Counted from the first letter of the stretch, positions 8,816-20,384 are shown. The stretch is DNA of 56,543 nt from Gemmataceae bacterium (GCA_009692005.1 SHZZ01000019.1:1-56543), one strand, 5' to 3'. Numbers and translations: made by a program. Notes: a model not told the origin generated them from the sequence alone.

Positions 8816-9206
8816 CAAAAGAGAAGATTGGAAGAGGACTCACGGATCCCTTATTGGCCTGGAAAGACTTGCGAAAAAACATCGGTTTTGGAAAAACCTC
8901 GAGGCCTGAGACGAATAATAATGGTTGCCTCCAGATTGCCGCGCTTACCGGATTGGGTTTGTTTTAAAGGGGCCGGCAGGTTTCCATCCCCAGTTGCTTT
9001 TAACATGGTCCTGGAAAACTGGGGCAGTTTATCGGCCACCCGGCCTGTTACATAGTTTTGCCTGAAATTCGCGTTTACCTGTTGTTGGGTTAGGCAGCGC
9101 CTTTCCCGCCGAGGTGGTGTCGGCTTTCCTTCGAAAAAAGAGTAAGCCGCGGGAAGGTTACTGCCTTTTTCTAAATTGTTTTCTTTACCAAAGGAGGGCT
9201 TGATTT
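8816..9206. other. Intergenic region upstream of the sigma factor
   Basis: 391 bases without a credible gene; a 75-codon frame (8828-9055) has no ribosome-binding site and no family resemblance. It contains an inverted repeat CCCCAGTT (8988-8995) / AACTGGGG (9017-9024) around a 21-base loop. The last bases give a strong AAAGGAGG ribosome-binding site for the sigma factor at 9207. Confidence 0.6.
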
Positions 9207-9869
9207 ATGGCAGCGAAAGACAGCAGCGCTTTGAACCAGACCGCCTTAAAATTATACGGCGCATTCGACCAGGGAAAATCGAAGGAGGCCGGTGATTATT
9301 TTGAAACCCTCAGCAAACTTTTAGACCAGCCTTTGCTAAGCGCCCTCGCCTATGTTTTGCGAAATTACGGGAAGAAATTATTACAGCAGTCGGACGATGC
9401 GTTGCAGCAAACGCTGGAGACGCTTTGGAAATCAGCGAAAGATCCGAGGAAACGCTGGGATCCGGCACGAGGCGCTTCTTTTAAAACCTGGGCCTGTGGC
9501 ATCGCCAAGAATAAAGCCCATGACCAGGTCAGGAAATTCAACCGGGTAAAAAACCGGGATGGCTATTCCCTGTCCGAGGGGTTCTTTTCCTCAACTGGGG
9601 ACGAAATCCACTTCCCCGGTTTCCTGGTTTCCAATGAGCAAGGCCCCCTCGATGCCATGATTCAGAGGGAACGAGTTCGGCGTGTCCAGGAGGCCCTTTG
9701 CCAGCTACCGGAAAAACAGCAAATAGTTCTTATTGATAAGTTGAATAATATTTCTGGCAAAGATATTGCCAAGAAGATGTCGATCAGCGGCGCCAGCGTC
9801 ACCAAACATTATTACAACGGGATCAAAAACATGAAAGAGATAATTACCCGGGGCCGGTCGCAGTTTTAA
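9207..9869 (+). CDS. RNA polymerase sigma factor, sigma-70 family (ECF-like)
   Basis: 220-residue sigma factor preceded by AAAGGAGG. Region 2 is recognisable around residues 55-115 (DDALQQTLETLWKSAKD ... FKTWACGIAKNKAHDQVRK). Region 4 lies around residues 165-210 (ALCQLPEKQQIVLIDKLN, then the helix-turn-helix GKDIAKKMSISGASVTKHYY). Region 3 is replaced by a linker, as in ECF sigmas. No anti-sigma factor, zinc-finger partner or kinase adjoins it. Planctomycetes carry many such factors; target genes cannot be named. Confidence 0.88.
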   Translation: MAAKDSSALNQTALKLYGAFDQGKSKEAGDYFETLSKLLDQPLLSALAYVLRNYGKKLLQQSDDALQQTLETLWKSAKDPRKRWDPARGASFKTWACGIAKNKAHDQVRKFNRVKNRDGYSLSEGFFSSTGDEIHFPGFLVSNEQGPLDAMIQRERVRRVQEALCQLPEKQQIVLIDKLNNISGKDIAKKMSISGASVTKHYYNGIKNMKEIITRGRSQF

Positions 9870-10118
9870 CCGTACAGCGTTCCTGATTTCTTGCAGGCGG
9901 CGGGTCATCGGTCCCCAGAGGGTCGGCCCCGCCTTTGCAATTCAGCTTCGAAATCCCAATAATCCCCGTGATCTTTTCTCTCTCCTGGCGGTTATTTCCC
10001 CATGCGGGCGGCAGCCGGGTTTCTCCTTGCGCCAATGGGGTTTGTAACACTTGGTGAAGCGCCTCCGCATCCCTAATCTACCCCTGTCCTGGTTGACCGA
10101 AGATTTCCTGGAGTTTGC

Positions 10119-11276
10119 ATGTTGAAACAGCGTTTGATGACCCCCGGGCCCACCCCGGTGCCGGAGGAAACCCTATTGGAATTGGCCAAGCCGGTGACCT
10201 TTCACCGCTCCGGGCAATTCCGCGCTCTTCTGGCCGAGGTGCTGGAAGACCTCAAGTATGTTTACTGCACCAAGAACTTGGTTCTGCCTTTAACCTGCTC
10301 GGGCACCGGCGCCATGGAAGCGTCTGTATGTAACACCGCGCCCCCCGGTTCCAAGGCCATCTGCCTGATCGCGGGCCGCTGGGGCGAACGCTGGCGCAAC
10401 ATCAGCAAGGCCTTTGGCATCACGCCCATCGAGATCACAGTCCCTTACGGGAAATCGGTCGACCCATCGCAGTTGGAAAACGCCTTGAAGGAGCACCCGG
10501 AGGCGGAAATCGTCTGCTCAACGCTGAGCGAAACAGCCACCGGGGCGAAAAACGACATCGCGGCCTATGGCAAAATCCTCAAGGACAAGTCTCAAGTCCT
10601 CATCGTCGATGCCATCAGCGGGCTGGGCGTGGTCGAATGCCGCACCGATGACTGGCACATCGATCTGTGCGTGACCGGTTCGCAAAAAGCCCTGATGCTG
10701 CCAGCCGGTCTGGCCTTCATTTCCGTATCGGACAAGGGTTGGAAGAAGATCGACGCCAACAGTTCCCAGCAGCGGAGCTTCTACTACGATTTGAAGAAGT
10801 ACCGGGACAACTTGAAGAATAGCGATACGCCGTTCACACCTGCCAACACCCTGGTCAAGGCGCTGAAGGTGAGCTTGAAAATGCTGCGTGCGGAGGGAAT
10901 CGAAAACACCTGGGCGCGCCACGGTCGCATGGGGGCGGCCTGCCGCGCCGGCGCTGGCGCCATGAATCTCAAGCTGATGGGGGAAAATCCGGCGGACGGC
11001 CTGACGGTCATCCATGTGCCTGAGGGAATCGACGGGGTGGAGCTGCTGGGGAAGCTGGAAAAAAGGCATGGCGTGCGCGTGGCCGGCGGACAGGATGCCC
11101 TGAAGGGCAAGATCCTGCGCATCGCCCACATGGGCTACATGGATGTCTTCGATGTTTTAACGGCGCTGTCGGCGCTGGAGATGTCGCTGCTGGAAATGGG
11201 ATACAACCAGTTGGAACCTGGCGCTGGCGTGGCCGCGGCGCAAAAGGTTCTTTCCTCCTCCATCAAAAAAAACTAG
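10119..11276 (+). CDS. Class V aminotransferase, probable phosphoserine/serine-type transaminase
   Basis: 385-residue PLP-dependent class V (alanine-glyoxylate/serine-pyruvate type) aminotransferase. It starts with the family hallmark LMTPGPTPVPEETL. The PLP lysine is K190 in TGSQKALMLPAGLAF, with the cofactor aspartate in VDAISGLGVVE. serA follows 20 bases later in the same direction. In bacteria that lack classical serC, a class V enzyme beside serA is thought to convert 3-phosphohydroxypyruvate to phosphoserine; I infer that role here. Serine-glyoxylate or alanine-glyoxylate transamination is the alternative. Confidence 0.88.
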   Translation: MLKQRLMTPGPTPVPEETLLELAKPVTFHRSGQFRALLAEVLEDLKYVYCTKNLVLPLTCSGTGAMEASVCNTAPPGSKAICLIAGRWGERWRNISKAFGITPIEITVPYGKSVDPSQLENALKEHPEAEIVCSTLSETATGAKNDIAAYGKILKDKSQVLIVDAISGLGVVECRTDDWHIDLCVTGSQKALMLPAGLAFISVSDKGWKKIDANSSQQRSFYYDLKKYRDNLKNSDTPFTPANTLVKALKVSLKMLRAEGIENTWARHGRMGAACRAGAGAMNLKLMGENPADGLTVIHVPEGIDGVELLGKLEKRHGVRVAGGQDALKGKILRIAHMGYMDVFDVLTALSALEMSLLEMGYNQLEPGAGVAAAQKVLSSSIKKN

Positions 11277-11296
11277 AAGGCCCGGAGTAGCAAGGC

Positions 11297-12919
<1,623 letters not shown>

Positions 12920-12945
12920 TTTTCTTTTCCAAGGCAAAGTAATAA

Positions 12946-12974
12946 TTGACAAAAAGCGTTTCAAGCATCTTAAT
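12946..12974 (+). promoter_or_regulatory. Candidate sigma-70-type promoter for the HEAT-repeat gene
   Basis: A perfect TTGACA (12946-12951) is followed after 17 bases by CTTAAT (12969-12974), four of six matches to TATAAT. It predicts transcription starting near 12981, about 30 bases before ATG 13012. It overlaps the apparent TTG extension of the downstream frame, supporting the later start. Confidence 0.55.
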
Positions 12975-13011
12975 AGATGAGTTGCGGATCCCCATTCCCA
13001 AGGTTTCCCCC

Positions 13012-15240
13012 ATGTCCGGTAAGCTGTTCAAGTGCCTGATGTGCGATAAACAATTTCCCGTGCGGGATAGCGGAAAGATCAATCCCAAGTGCCCAAAGTG
13101 CAATAGGTTCATGGTGGTAGAATCGCCGGTTGAGGAAGTGAGTTCTCCTGGCTTCTTGAGTAAAAAAACTGCCCTCATTGGTGGCGGGGTCCTGGCGCTT
13201 GTCGTGGCCGTTGTCGGCCTCTCCTTGCTGTTTTTATCCAAACCCAAGCTCAAGCAGGATATCCCTCAGGTGGTGGAGAATGAAACCCCGCTGCCCGACC
13301 CCGGCGGCGCCAATACTACCGTTCCCCAGGCTGCCGATTTAACCGAATTAAGAACAAAGCTTGGGAAGGGAAACTCCACCGAGAAGATTCAAGCTTTGAA
13401 CCGTCTTGCAGAAATGGGCCCGGAGGCCTTGCCCCTGCTTGGGGACATCGCCTCCCAATTCACTCACGCCGACGAGGAAGTCAAGCTGGCCAGCTTGCGA
13501 GCCTTTGCCTCCTTGGGCCCGGTTGGCAAACCGGAATTGCCCAAGCTGATTGTTCCTCTGGCTGATAGCAATGTGAAGGTTTCTGCCGCCGCCCGGGAAG
13601 CGTTTATAAGAACCGGGCCCTTCGAGGAAAAAGATCTGCCTGTCTGCACGCTTTTATTCAACCAACCGCATGCGGGAACGAAATCTCTCGCTTGCCAAAC
13701 CGTGTCCCTGATTAAGCCCCCTGGCAACCAGGCCTTGTCCCTGATCTTGGGCGCCATGCACGATAAAGCAGGTGAAGTCCGTGAAGCCGCCGTGAAATCC
13801 TGCCAACCTTTCCTGGGTAAATTCCACTCGCGAGTGTTTCAGGAAGTCTTTTTATTTGCCAACGACGCGGAAGCTCCGGTGCGCCAGGCGGTGGAGAAAC
13901 TTCTCATGGCCATGCTCCCGCTGGCGCCGGGGGAATTGGGGAAGTTTGAGCCGTTTATTGGCTCGAAAACCCAGCCCAGGCTTCGCCTGCTAGGACTGCG
14001 GCTTTATGCCGCCATGGATGTCCGCCTTACCGGTAAGGAGAAAAGTTTACTGGAAGGGTTGACCGTGGAAGACCATGAGATCCAGTTGCAATCGTTGTCG
14101 GCGCTTACGCGCCTGCATCCTGAACCCCTGCCGGCCATGGTCCTTGGGGCATTGGCCCTGGGTGGAAAAAAGGATTTTGAAGAGTTGCATAAGCTGGTGT
14201 TGCAGGTGGTGGAAAAGGGCAAGATCGCCACCGCGGAAGAGTTGCAGGTGCTGGCGGCGTATTTACAGGAAAAAACTCCGGTAGAGGTCAAGTCCCTCGC
14301 CCTCAAAGTTTTGGCAAACTCCCCCGGGTTGAATTGGCAGCAAGTTCTTCCCGAACTGGTAAAGATTCTGAAGGCCAAGGATGCCACCCTGGCAAGCCTC
14401 TTGCTGCTGGCCCTGGCTCAGCAAAGTTCCAACCTGGGTGATCTGACCGGGCCAATTGGCGAATGGGCCAGAAGTCCGGATCAGGAAATGCAAACCCGGG
14501 CTTTTAATGCCTTGAGGGCCTGCGGCTTGAACCCGGAAGTTCTGGCGCTTTTACGAACAGGGCTGCTGGCCTCCGATCCGAAAATTAACCACGCCGCTTT
14601 ATCTTCGCTCCTTGCACTCAATCCCGAAGCAAAAGAACCTTATCCCTTGCTGTTGGAATTTTGCAAATCCAAGGCCTCGTTAACCGGAGAAAACTTCAAG
14701 GTGCGCCTGACGGCTTTGCGCGAAGCCCGCTTGCGCTACGCCAAGATCGAGGTCAAGTTGAACAGTGACAAGCTCAACGAGGCCGTGGTGGTGTTCGCTG
14801 ATTTCCTCGGTTGCGATGAAGCGCGGGTGGCGCAAGAAGTGTTGGAATTTCTAGGGGACATGGGGCCGGAAGCTTTGCCCGCCTTTCCCAAGATCGTCCG
14901 GGTTTTTCAAAAGGATAAAGAAGATTTGGTGGAAACCGCGGCGACGGCTATTGCCCGCATGGGTAAAAGCGCAATTCCCCCTTTGATAAAAATCATCGAT
15001 ATCAACTTGGAAAATTACGCGATGAAGGTGGGCGCGGTGCAGGCGCTGGGAAAGATGGGCCCGTTGGCCAAGGAAGCTGCCCCGTACCTCTTTCAGGTGA
15101 AAGCCCGCTACCAGCCGAAGAATATCAAGCTCGGACCGAACAACCCAGGGTACGCCACGGAAGTGGAGCGCTATGCCAAGTTGTCGAACCTGGCGCAAAA
15201 GGCCTATGAAGTGGTGTCGGCAAGCCCGCCGATGAAATAG
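13012..15240 (+). CDS. Zinc-ribbon, single-pass membrane, HEAT-repeat protein
   Basis: 742-residue protein. It begins with a four-cysteine zinc ribbon (FKCLMCDKQF ... NPKCPKCNRF, residues about 5-30). A transmembrane helix follows (about 60-80, ALIGGGVLALVVAVVGLSLL). The rest is a long array of HEAT/armadillo-like repeats: several begin LxxMGPEALP, as in EMGPEALPLLGDIA and DMGPEALPAFPKIV near the end. The frame extends to TTG 12946, but that triplet is the -35 box of a likely promoter, so ATG 13012 is preferred. Such scaffolds are common in planctomycetes; partners are unknown. It is convergent with a Ser/Thr kinase gene, 56 bases apart. Confidence 0.88.
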   Translation: MSGKLFKCLMCDKQFPVRDSGKINPKCPKCNRFMVVESPVEEVSSPGFLSKKTALIGGGVLALVVAVVGLSLLFLSKPKLKQDIPQVVENETPLPDPGGANTTVPQAADLTELRTKLGKGNSTEKIQALNRLAEMGPEALPLLGDIASQFTHADEEVKLASLRAFASLGPVGKPELPKLIVPLADSNVKVSAAAREAFIRTGPFEEKDLPVCTLLFNQPHAGTKSLACQTVSLIKPPGNQALSLILGAMHDKAGEVREAAVKSCQPFLGKFHSRVFQEVFLFANDAEAPVRQAVEKLLMAMLPLAPGELGKFEPFIGSKTQPRLRLLGLRLYAAMDVRLTGKEKSLLEGLTVEDHEIQLQSLSALTRLHPEPLPAMVLGALALGGKKDFEELHKLVLQVVEKGKIATAEELQVLAAYLQEKTPVEVKSLALKVLANSPGLNWQQVLPELVKILKAKDATLASLLLLALAQQSSNLGDLTGPIGEWARSPDQEMQTRAFNALRACGLNPEVLALLRTGLLASDPKINHAALSSLLALNPEAKEPYPLLLEFCKSKASLTGENFKVRLTALREARLRYAKIEVKLNSDKLNEAVVVFADFLGCDEARVAQEVLEFLGDMGPEALPAFPKIVRVFQKDKEDLVETAATAIARMGKSAIPPLIKIIDINLENYAMKVGAVQALGKMGPLAKEAAPYLFQVKARYQPKNIKLGPNNPGYATEVERYAKLSNLAQKAYEVVSASPPMK

Positions 15241-15296
15241 AAACTTTATCTGTTGGATGAATTCCACACGCACCGGTGAATTTCTCTCGGGGGCGG

Positions 15297-18200
15297 TCAA
15301 TCCTTGTTGAAGATATCGGGATATTTTTCCCTGAGGCGGGTCCAGATGGCCTGGGCTGCCTTGGGAGTTAGGTTCACCGTATTGGCGCCATCCTCCGTCA
15401 ATTGCATGGAGGATTGCATCTTGGCATATTCCTGAATGTCCTGAATTTCAAACTCCTCCTTTTTATTCAATTGCCAGGCATTCAAAAAAACCGTGTTGGA
15501 AGAACGGAGTAAAACTGGCAAGGTCGGATGGAGAAGACCAGGGCCGGCCAGCGCGCCCGGCAATTTCCTGGGGATTACCACCGGTTCGCCGGAATCGCAA
15601 TTCCACAAACGATTCATGCCATCGGTAGCCGAGGTCAAGAGCCAGTTCCCCTGGCGGTTGAATTGCAGCGAAAGGACCGTTCCCTTGTGCTTGAACGGAG
15701 GGAAAAGGCGAGCGCCATTTTGGAAATTCCAGAGGATGGCGACGTTATCCTCACCGCCAGTGGCCAGCACGCTTTCTCTGGGAGAGAAAAGGGCGGCGCT
15801 GATATTCGTCGCGTGTTTGATCTCCTCCTCCCAGGCCTGAAACATATCTTTGCCGTTTTCCAAATTCCAGACACGAGTGTTATGGGTGGTGGAAAGGCCC
15901 CAGGGCTTGCTTGGATGAAAGTAAAAGCCATTAATCACGCCGTCCAGAGGCAAGTCCTGGGGGTGTTGCAAGTCGGTGGGTTGGCCAAATTCAGAATAGG
16001 CAAATAGGGAACATTTCTTTTCCCCGCCGAACAGGGCAAGGAATTTTCCCTGTGGGTGGAAAGAGACCATGGCCTGATAGCGGGTCTTGCGGGGGAAGTC
16101 GAGGGTTTGATCGGGATGGGCCAGAACCCAGTGTCGGACACTGCCGTCGGTGAATCCAGCAATCAGCCCGGTTTCCGCCGGATGAAAAGCCAAGGAGGTC
16201 ACCTCGGTTTTCATCCCTGGACCGGGCACCAGGAGAGAAAGCGCAGGGGCTCCTAATTGCCAGGCCAGCACTTGACCCGCCTCGTTGCCAAAAGCCAGCC
16301 AACCCCCTTTGGAGGAAGCGGCGAAGGCCGTTGGCCTGGAAGTGGCTTTCTCCGGCAGGGAGAAGACGCGGGGGGGGATTTTCAGCGCTTCCATGGGATT
16401 GGCAAAACCGTTTTCCCAAAAGTACAGCTCCCCCTTGCGGGAGACGGCGGCAAGCCAGTTCCCCGCTTGGGAAAAATGTAAAAACTCCAGCGGCTCGCGG
16501 CCGTCGCCTGCCTTCATGGCCAGGACACCGGCTGGCTTTTCCACTTTCCAATAAGCGACCATGTGATCATCACTGCAAGAGAGAAGGTTGCTTTTTTGCG
16601 GATGGAATTTCAAATCATTGATGCAGCCGCTTTGCATCAAGGTCGAACCCAAAGGGCTTCCGGTGGCCATATCCCACAAGCGCACGGTATTGTCGTCGCT
16701 GCCAGTTGCCAGGATCTCGCCATCGTGGCTGATATCTGCGGATTCAATGTAACTCTCGTGGCTGACACTGAAGACAAATTTGCCGCTGGGAATTTCCCAC
16801 AGGATGGCTTGGCAGTCCTTGGAAAAGGTGACCAGGCTTTTTTCGCCCGGGGAAAAGCGGGCGCCCTGGACAGCGGCCTTGTGGGAAAGAACTGCCTTGA
16901 GCTGGCCGCTTTCGACTTCCCATAATTTTGCCGTGCCATTTTTGGAGGTTGTGGCCATCCACTTTCCCGAAGGGCTGAAAATGGCCCCCGTCAATTGGTC
17001 GTCGTGCGTGAAAAGCGTTTTTTCCGGTGAGTTCAGTGAAAAAAGATAAGCAGAGCGGCCGACGCAGGCGGCAAAGCGCCTGCTGTCCGGGTGGCAGGCC
17101 AGAAAATTGACCCCCTTTGCCACCTGCACCTTTTGTTCGATTACCCCGCGGGACAAGTCCCAAACCACGATGATGCCGTCGTTGGCGCTGGTGACTAAAC
17201 TTTTTCCGTCTGGCGCCAGCGCCATGAAGAAAGCATCCGGGCCGCGGTCCGTGCCGTGAAACAGCAGCTGGCCCAGGGGTTTATTTTCCTTGATGCTCCA
17301 GAGGAGGACGGCGGCATCCTCGTAAGAGGCGAGAAAGCGATCGTTATCCACAAGAGCGATATCGAGAATGGGGATGGGGTCGCCGGGAATCGCCTTGTGC
17401 CTGAAAAAATCGGTTTTCACCCCATCGCGGACAAACTGCACACCTCCCTCAGACCCGGCAGTGAGAAAACCTGTTCCGTCAGGAAGGAATTTTCCCTTCA
17501 CCACGGGGCCATCGTGGACGCCGAGGTAAAGGTAAAAAGGAATCTGGTCGAGGACGGCGCCGAGGCGGTAGCGCAACTCCTCGAGCCGTTCCTTGCTGGC
17601 ACCAAGCTCGGCTTCTTTTTCCAGCGCCGAGGCCAGCCACAGCGCCGCCTGGCTGAAATCCCCCTGTTCCATCATGGAGATGCCCTGGTTGATTTGCAGT
17701 TGCACGATTTGCTTCAGGTTCTTCCGTTCCCGGTAATGTTGGAAGAAGAAAAGGGAAATCAAAACGAGCGCGGCGCCCAGTAGAGCCGAGGCCCGCCAGG
17801 GGTGGCGGAAAGTCCAGCGGGAAAGGCGTTCCCAGGTGGTTGGGGCGCGGGCCTGGATATGGTCGCCAGATATAAACGCGCGCAGGTCGCTGGCCAGGGC
17901 GGCAGCATCGGCATAGCGCTTCTTGGGATTCTTCTCCAGGCACTTCAGACAAATGGTTTCCAGATTGCGGGGAATTCCCGGGCGGAAAGTACTGGGGGAA
18001 ATTGGGTCATCGTAAACGACCTGGCGCAAGGTTTCCATGATCGTGCCGCCTAAGAAAGGCGGCTTGCCAACCAGCATTTCATACAGAATGGCGCCAAGGG
18101 AATAGATGTCGGTGGCGGGACCAATGGCGCCGAACTGCGGATTGGCCTGTTCGGTGGCCATGTAGCATGGGGTCCCTACGATGGCCCGTGTGTGGGTCAG

Positions 18201-18956
18201 TCTTTGCTGGCTGTCCATTTTTTTTGCCAGGCCAAAATCGCTGATCTTTCCGGTAATCCCCTGCAGGTCCTCGAGTTCAAGTTCTTGGGTTGCCTTGGCC
18301 ACCTTTTTCCCTCCCGCCAAGAGGATGTTTCCGGGTTTCAGGTCGCGATGAATCACGCCGCGCAGGTGCGCCGTTTGAATGCCCTCGGCCAGGCTGACCA
18401 GCAGGGTGGCGGCGGCCTTGGGCGAGAAAAGGCGGTTGGCCAGCACCACCTCCAGACCCACCCCATCGACCAATTCCATGACCAAGAAGGGCATCTCCCC
18501 AACTTCATTGACATCAAAAATCTGCACGATGTTGGCATGTTGCATCATGCCCAGCGCCGCCGCTTCCATTTTCAAACGAGATTTCAAATCGGCGGAAAGG
18601 TGCCCGCCCTGGAACAAGGTCTTGATAGCCACTTCCCGGCCGAGGCTGGGCTGGACGGCTCGGTAGACGACTCCCATGCCGCCACGACCTATCTCCCCTT
18701 TGATCTCGTAGCCTGGAAAATGGAGCACCCCTGGCGCCGGGCTTTCCAGATTCTTGGGGATATCTCCCAGTGGGAGCGGCTGGAATTGGGTGTCCAGTTC
18801 TAAGGTCAATGTGGGATTGCCTTGCAGGACTTTTTTCGCTTGATCGAGAAGATCGGTGTCCCCAGCGCACAGTTCTTCCAGCCGGACGGTCACTCCCTGG
18901 CACAACTTTTCCCGGTAGAGCTTGAGAATCGACTCTAGTTTGTTGTCAGGGTTCAT
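15297..18956 (-). CDS. Membrane Ser/Thr protein kinase with WD40 repeats
   Basis: 1219-residue Hanks-type kinase. The kinase domain spans about residues 83-365. It shows the Gly loop GEIGRGGMGVVY (87-98), VAIK lysine (K112), catalytic HRDLKPGN (203-210), DFGLAK (240-245) and a GTPCYMATEQ activation-segment end. A transmembrane helix lies at about 388-406 (ALLGAALVLISLFFF), then a short TPR-like segment (QGDFSQAALWLASALEKE). About 700 residues of WD40 repeats follow, many ending in GTAKLWE, NTVRLWD or VAILWN. Catalytic residues all appear intact. The architecture is characteristic of planctomycetes. The kinase should face the cytoplasm and the propellers the other side, if the single helix is the only one. 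Confidence 0.95.
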   Translation of the reverse strand: MNPDNKLESILKLYREKLCQGVTVRLEELCAGDTDLLDQAKKVLQGNPTLTLELDTQFQPLPLGDIPKNLESPAPGVLHFPGYEIKGEIGRGGMGVVYRAVQPSLGREVAIKTLFQGGHLSADLKSRLKMEAAALGMMQHANIVQIFDVNEVGEMPFLVMELVDGVGLEVVLANRLFSPKAAATLLVSLAEGIQTAHLRGVIHRDLKPGNILLAGGKKVAKATQELELEDLQGITGKISDFGLAKKMDSQQRLTHTRAIVGTPCYMATEQANPQFGAIGPATDIYSLGAILYEMLVGKPPFLGGTIMETLRQVVYDDPISPSTFRPGIPRNLETICLKCLEKNPKKRYADAAALASDLRAFISGDHIQARAPTTWERLSRWTFRHPWRASALLGAALVLISLFFFQHYRERKNLKQIVQLQINQGISMMEQGDFSQAALWLASALEKEAELGASKERLEELRYRLGAVLDQIPFYLYLGVHDGPVVKGKFLPDGTGFLTAGSEGGVQFVRDGVKTDFFRHKAIPGDPIPILDIALVDNDRFLASYEDAAVLLWSIKENKPLGQLLFHGTDRGPDAFFMALAPDGKSLVTSANDGIIVVWDLSRGVIEQKVQVAKGVNFLACHPDSRRFAACVGRSAYLFSLNSPEKTLFTHDDQLTGAIFSPSGKWMATTSKNGTAKLWEVESGQLKAVLSHKAAVQGARFSPGEKSLVTFSKDCQAILWEIPSGKFVFSVSHESYIESADISHDGEILATGSDDNTVRLWDMATGSPLGSTLMQSGCINDLKFHPQKSNLLSCSDDHMVAYWKVEKPAGVLAMKAGDGREPLEFLHFSQAGNWLAAVSRKGELYFWENGFANPMEALKIPPRVFSLPEKATSRPTAFAASSKGGWLAFGNEAGQVLAWQLGAPALSLLVPGPGMKTEVTSLAFHPAETGLIAGFTDGSVRHWVLAHPDQTLDFPRKTRYQAMVSFHPQGKFLALFGGEKKCSLFAYSEFGQPTDLQHPQDLPLDGVINGFYFHPSKPWGLSTTHNTRVWNLENGKDMFQAWEEEIKHATNISAALFSPRESVLATGGEDNVAILWNFQNGARLFPPFKHKGTVLSLQFNRQGNWLLTSATDGMNRLWNCDSGEPVVIPRKLPGALAGPGLLHPTLPVLLRSSNTVFLNAWQLNKKEEFEIQDIQEYAKMQSSMQLTEDGANTVNLTPKAAQAIWTRLREKYPDIFNKD

Positions 18957-19099
18957 ATGTGGTTTGGAAAACCTCGGGCCTGGGTCGATGGACGGGCGCT
19001 GGCCAATATGGAATCGTCACTTCCTCCATAGGGTAAAGTATGTCTCACGCCTACAGTGAGGGAAAAATCATCTCGCCAGTCCAGAGGAATACTCAAAAT

Positions 19100-19140
19100 C
19101 CCCTGTGCGCAGAGGGGACGGCCAGACTATAATTATCTGG
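19100..19140 (+). promoter_or_regulatory. Candidate promoter/operator of the homogentisate operon
   Basis: A consensus TATAAT (19128-19133) lies inside an inverted repeat, CCAGA-N9-TCTGG (19122-19140). A second inverted repeat, CCCCT-N8-AGGGG (19100-19117), covers the expected -35 area, which itself has no good TTGACA match. This looks like an activator- or repressor-controlled promoter about 75 bases before the hpd start. Nothing in the window encodes an obvious regulator for it. Confidence 0.4.
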
Positions 19141-19214
19141 TAAAGCATTTCCCGCCCATCGCGGCAATTGGCGCTGTGGTTAGTACTAGAAGCAGGTTTT
19201 TCAAAGGAAGACCC

Positions 19215-20351
19215 ATGGCCAGCACAGCAAGCCCGGGCCCGACAACGATCAAGGCGGATGCCCCGCAAGACATCGGCATCATCCGCGTTCACCATGTGAA
19301 TTTTTATGTCAATGACATTGGCGACTGGGCCAATTACTTCATTCACCGGATGAATTTCCGCGAGGTGGCGCACGGCGGACCCTACTCGGGCAAGGGAGAC
19401 CGCGTCTGTCGGGTGGTCGGCCACGGACGCATCCGCTTTATCCTGACCCAGGCCGCCTACCGTGAAAGCGTGGTGGCCGGTTTTCTGCGCAAGCATCCGC
19501 AAGGGGTTGCGGACATTGCCTTTTTAGTCCACGACGCGGCGACAGCGCTGGAGGAATGCGCCCGCCGCGGCGCCACCGTGGTCGCCGAACTGGAATCCCA
19601 CCACTTTGAACGCGGCCGCATCCGTTTTGGTTCCATCGCCGCCTATGGCGATGTCACCCACACCCTGATTGATGTGCGGGGCGAGCCGCCCTTCGGCCCC
19701 GGCTACCACGACATTTCCGATGCCGAACTCAAACAGCCCGATCCCAGCGGCTCGACCTTCGCCATCGTCGATCACATGGTGGCCAATGTCCCCGCCGGAG
19801 AGATGGACCGCTGGGTGGAGTTTTACGAAAGGGTCTTCGGTTTCAAGCAAACCAGGCATTTCGACATCCGCACCAAGCGCTCGGCGCTGATGAGCAAGGT
19901 GCTGACAGCGCAGCACGGCTACATCCAGATGCCGATCAATGAACCCTCCAGTGAAAACTCGCAGATCCAGGAATATTTGAACGCCAACCATGGGCCGGGG
20001 GTGCAGCACATTGCCCTGTTGACCAAGTCGATCATCTCGACGATCGACGACCTGCGCCGCCGGGGCATGTCGTTTCTGTCGGTCCCGGACGAGTATTTTG
20101 ACATGGCGTCGGCCCGAGTTGGCCCCATTGACGAAACGATGGAGGAACTTCGCCGCACTGGCATCCTGGTCGACCGGGAAAATAACGAAGGCTACTTGTT
20201 GCAGCTCTTCACCAAGCCGGTCTTCGCCGAACCGACCTTGTTCTTTGAGATCATTCAACGGCACGGGCTGGCCCGCGGCTTTGGCGAGGGAAATTTTCGC
20301 GCCCTGTTTGAAGCCATCGAGAGGGAACAGATGAATCGCGGCACGCTGTAA
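19215..20351 (+). CDS. hpd: 4-hydroxyphenylpyruvate dioxygenase
   Basis: 378-residue Fe(II) dioxygenase converting 4-hydroxyphenylpyruvate to homogentisate in tyrosine breakdown. It has two vicinal-oxygen-chelate domains. The iron ligands are in place in the C-terminal half: H187 (VDHMVANV), H265 (GVQHIALLT) and E345 (LFFEIIQR). The frame extends upstream to 19056, but ATG 19215 follows AAAGGAAGA and starts the conserved part. It is the first gene of a four-gene operon, with FAH-family, homogentisate dioxygenase and flavin reductase-like genes following at 20-36 base spacing. Confidence 0.96.
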   Translation: MASTASPGPTTIKADAPQDIGIIRVHHVNFYVNDIGDWANYFIHRMNFREVAHGGPYSGKGDRVCRVVGHGRIRFILTQAAYRESVVAGFLRKHPQGVADIAFLVHDAATALEECARRGATVVAELESHHFERGRIRFGSIAAYGDVTHTLIDVRGEPPFGPGYHDISDAELKQPDPSGSTFAIVDHMVANVPAGEMDRWVEFYERVFGFKQTRHFDIRTKRSALMSKVLTAQHGYIQMPINEPSSENSQIQEYLNANHGPGVQHIALLTKSIISTIDDLRRRGMSFLSVPDEYFDMASARVGPIDETMEELRRTGILVDRENNEGYLLQLFTKPVFAEPTLFFEIIQRHGLARGFGEGNFRALFEAIEREQMNRGTL

Positions 20352-20384
20352 TCCATCATTCAAGGGCGCGGCCCGAGGAGTGCG

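Noticed and set aside
8828-9055. 75-codon frame before the sigma factor
   Set aside because: No ribosome-binding site, no similarity to any family and it crosses an inverted repeat.
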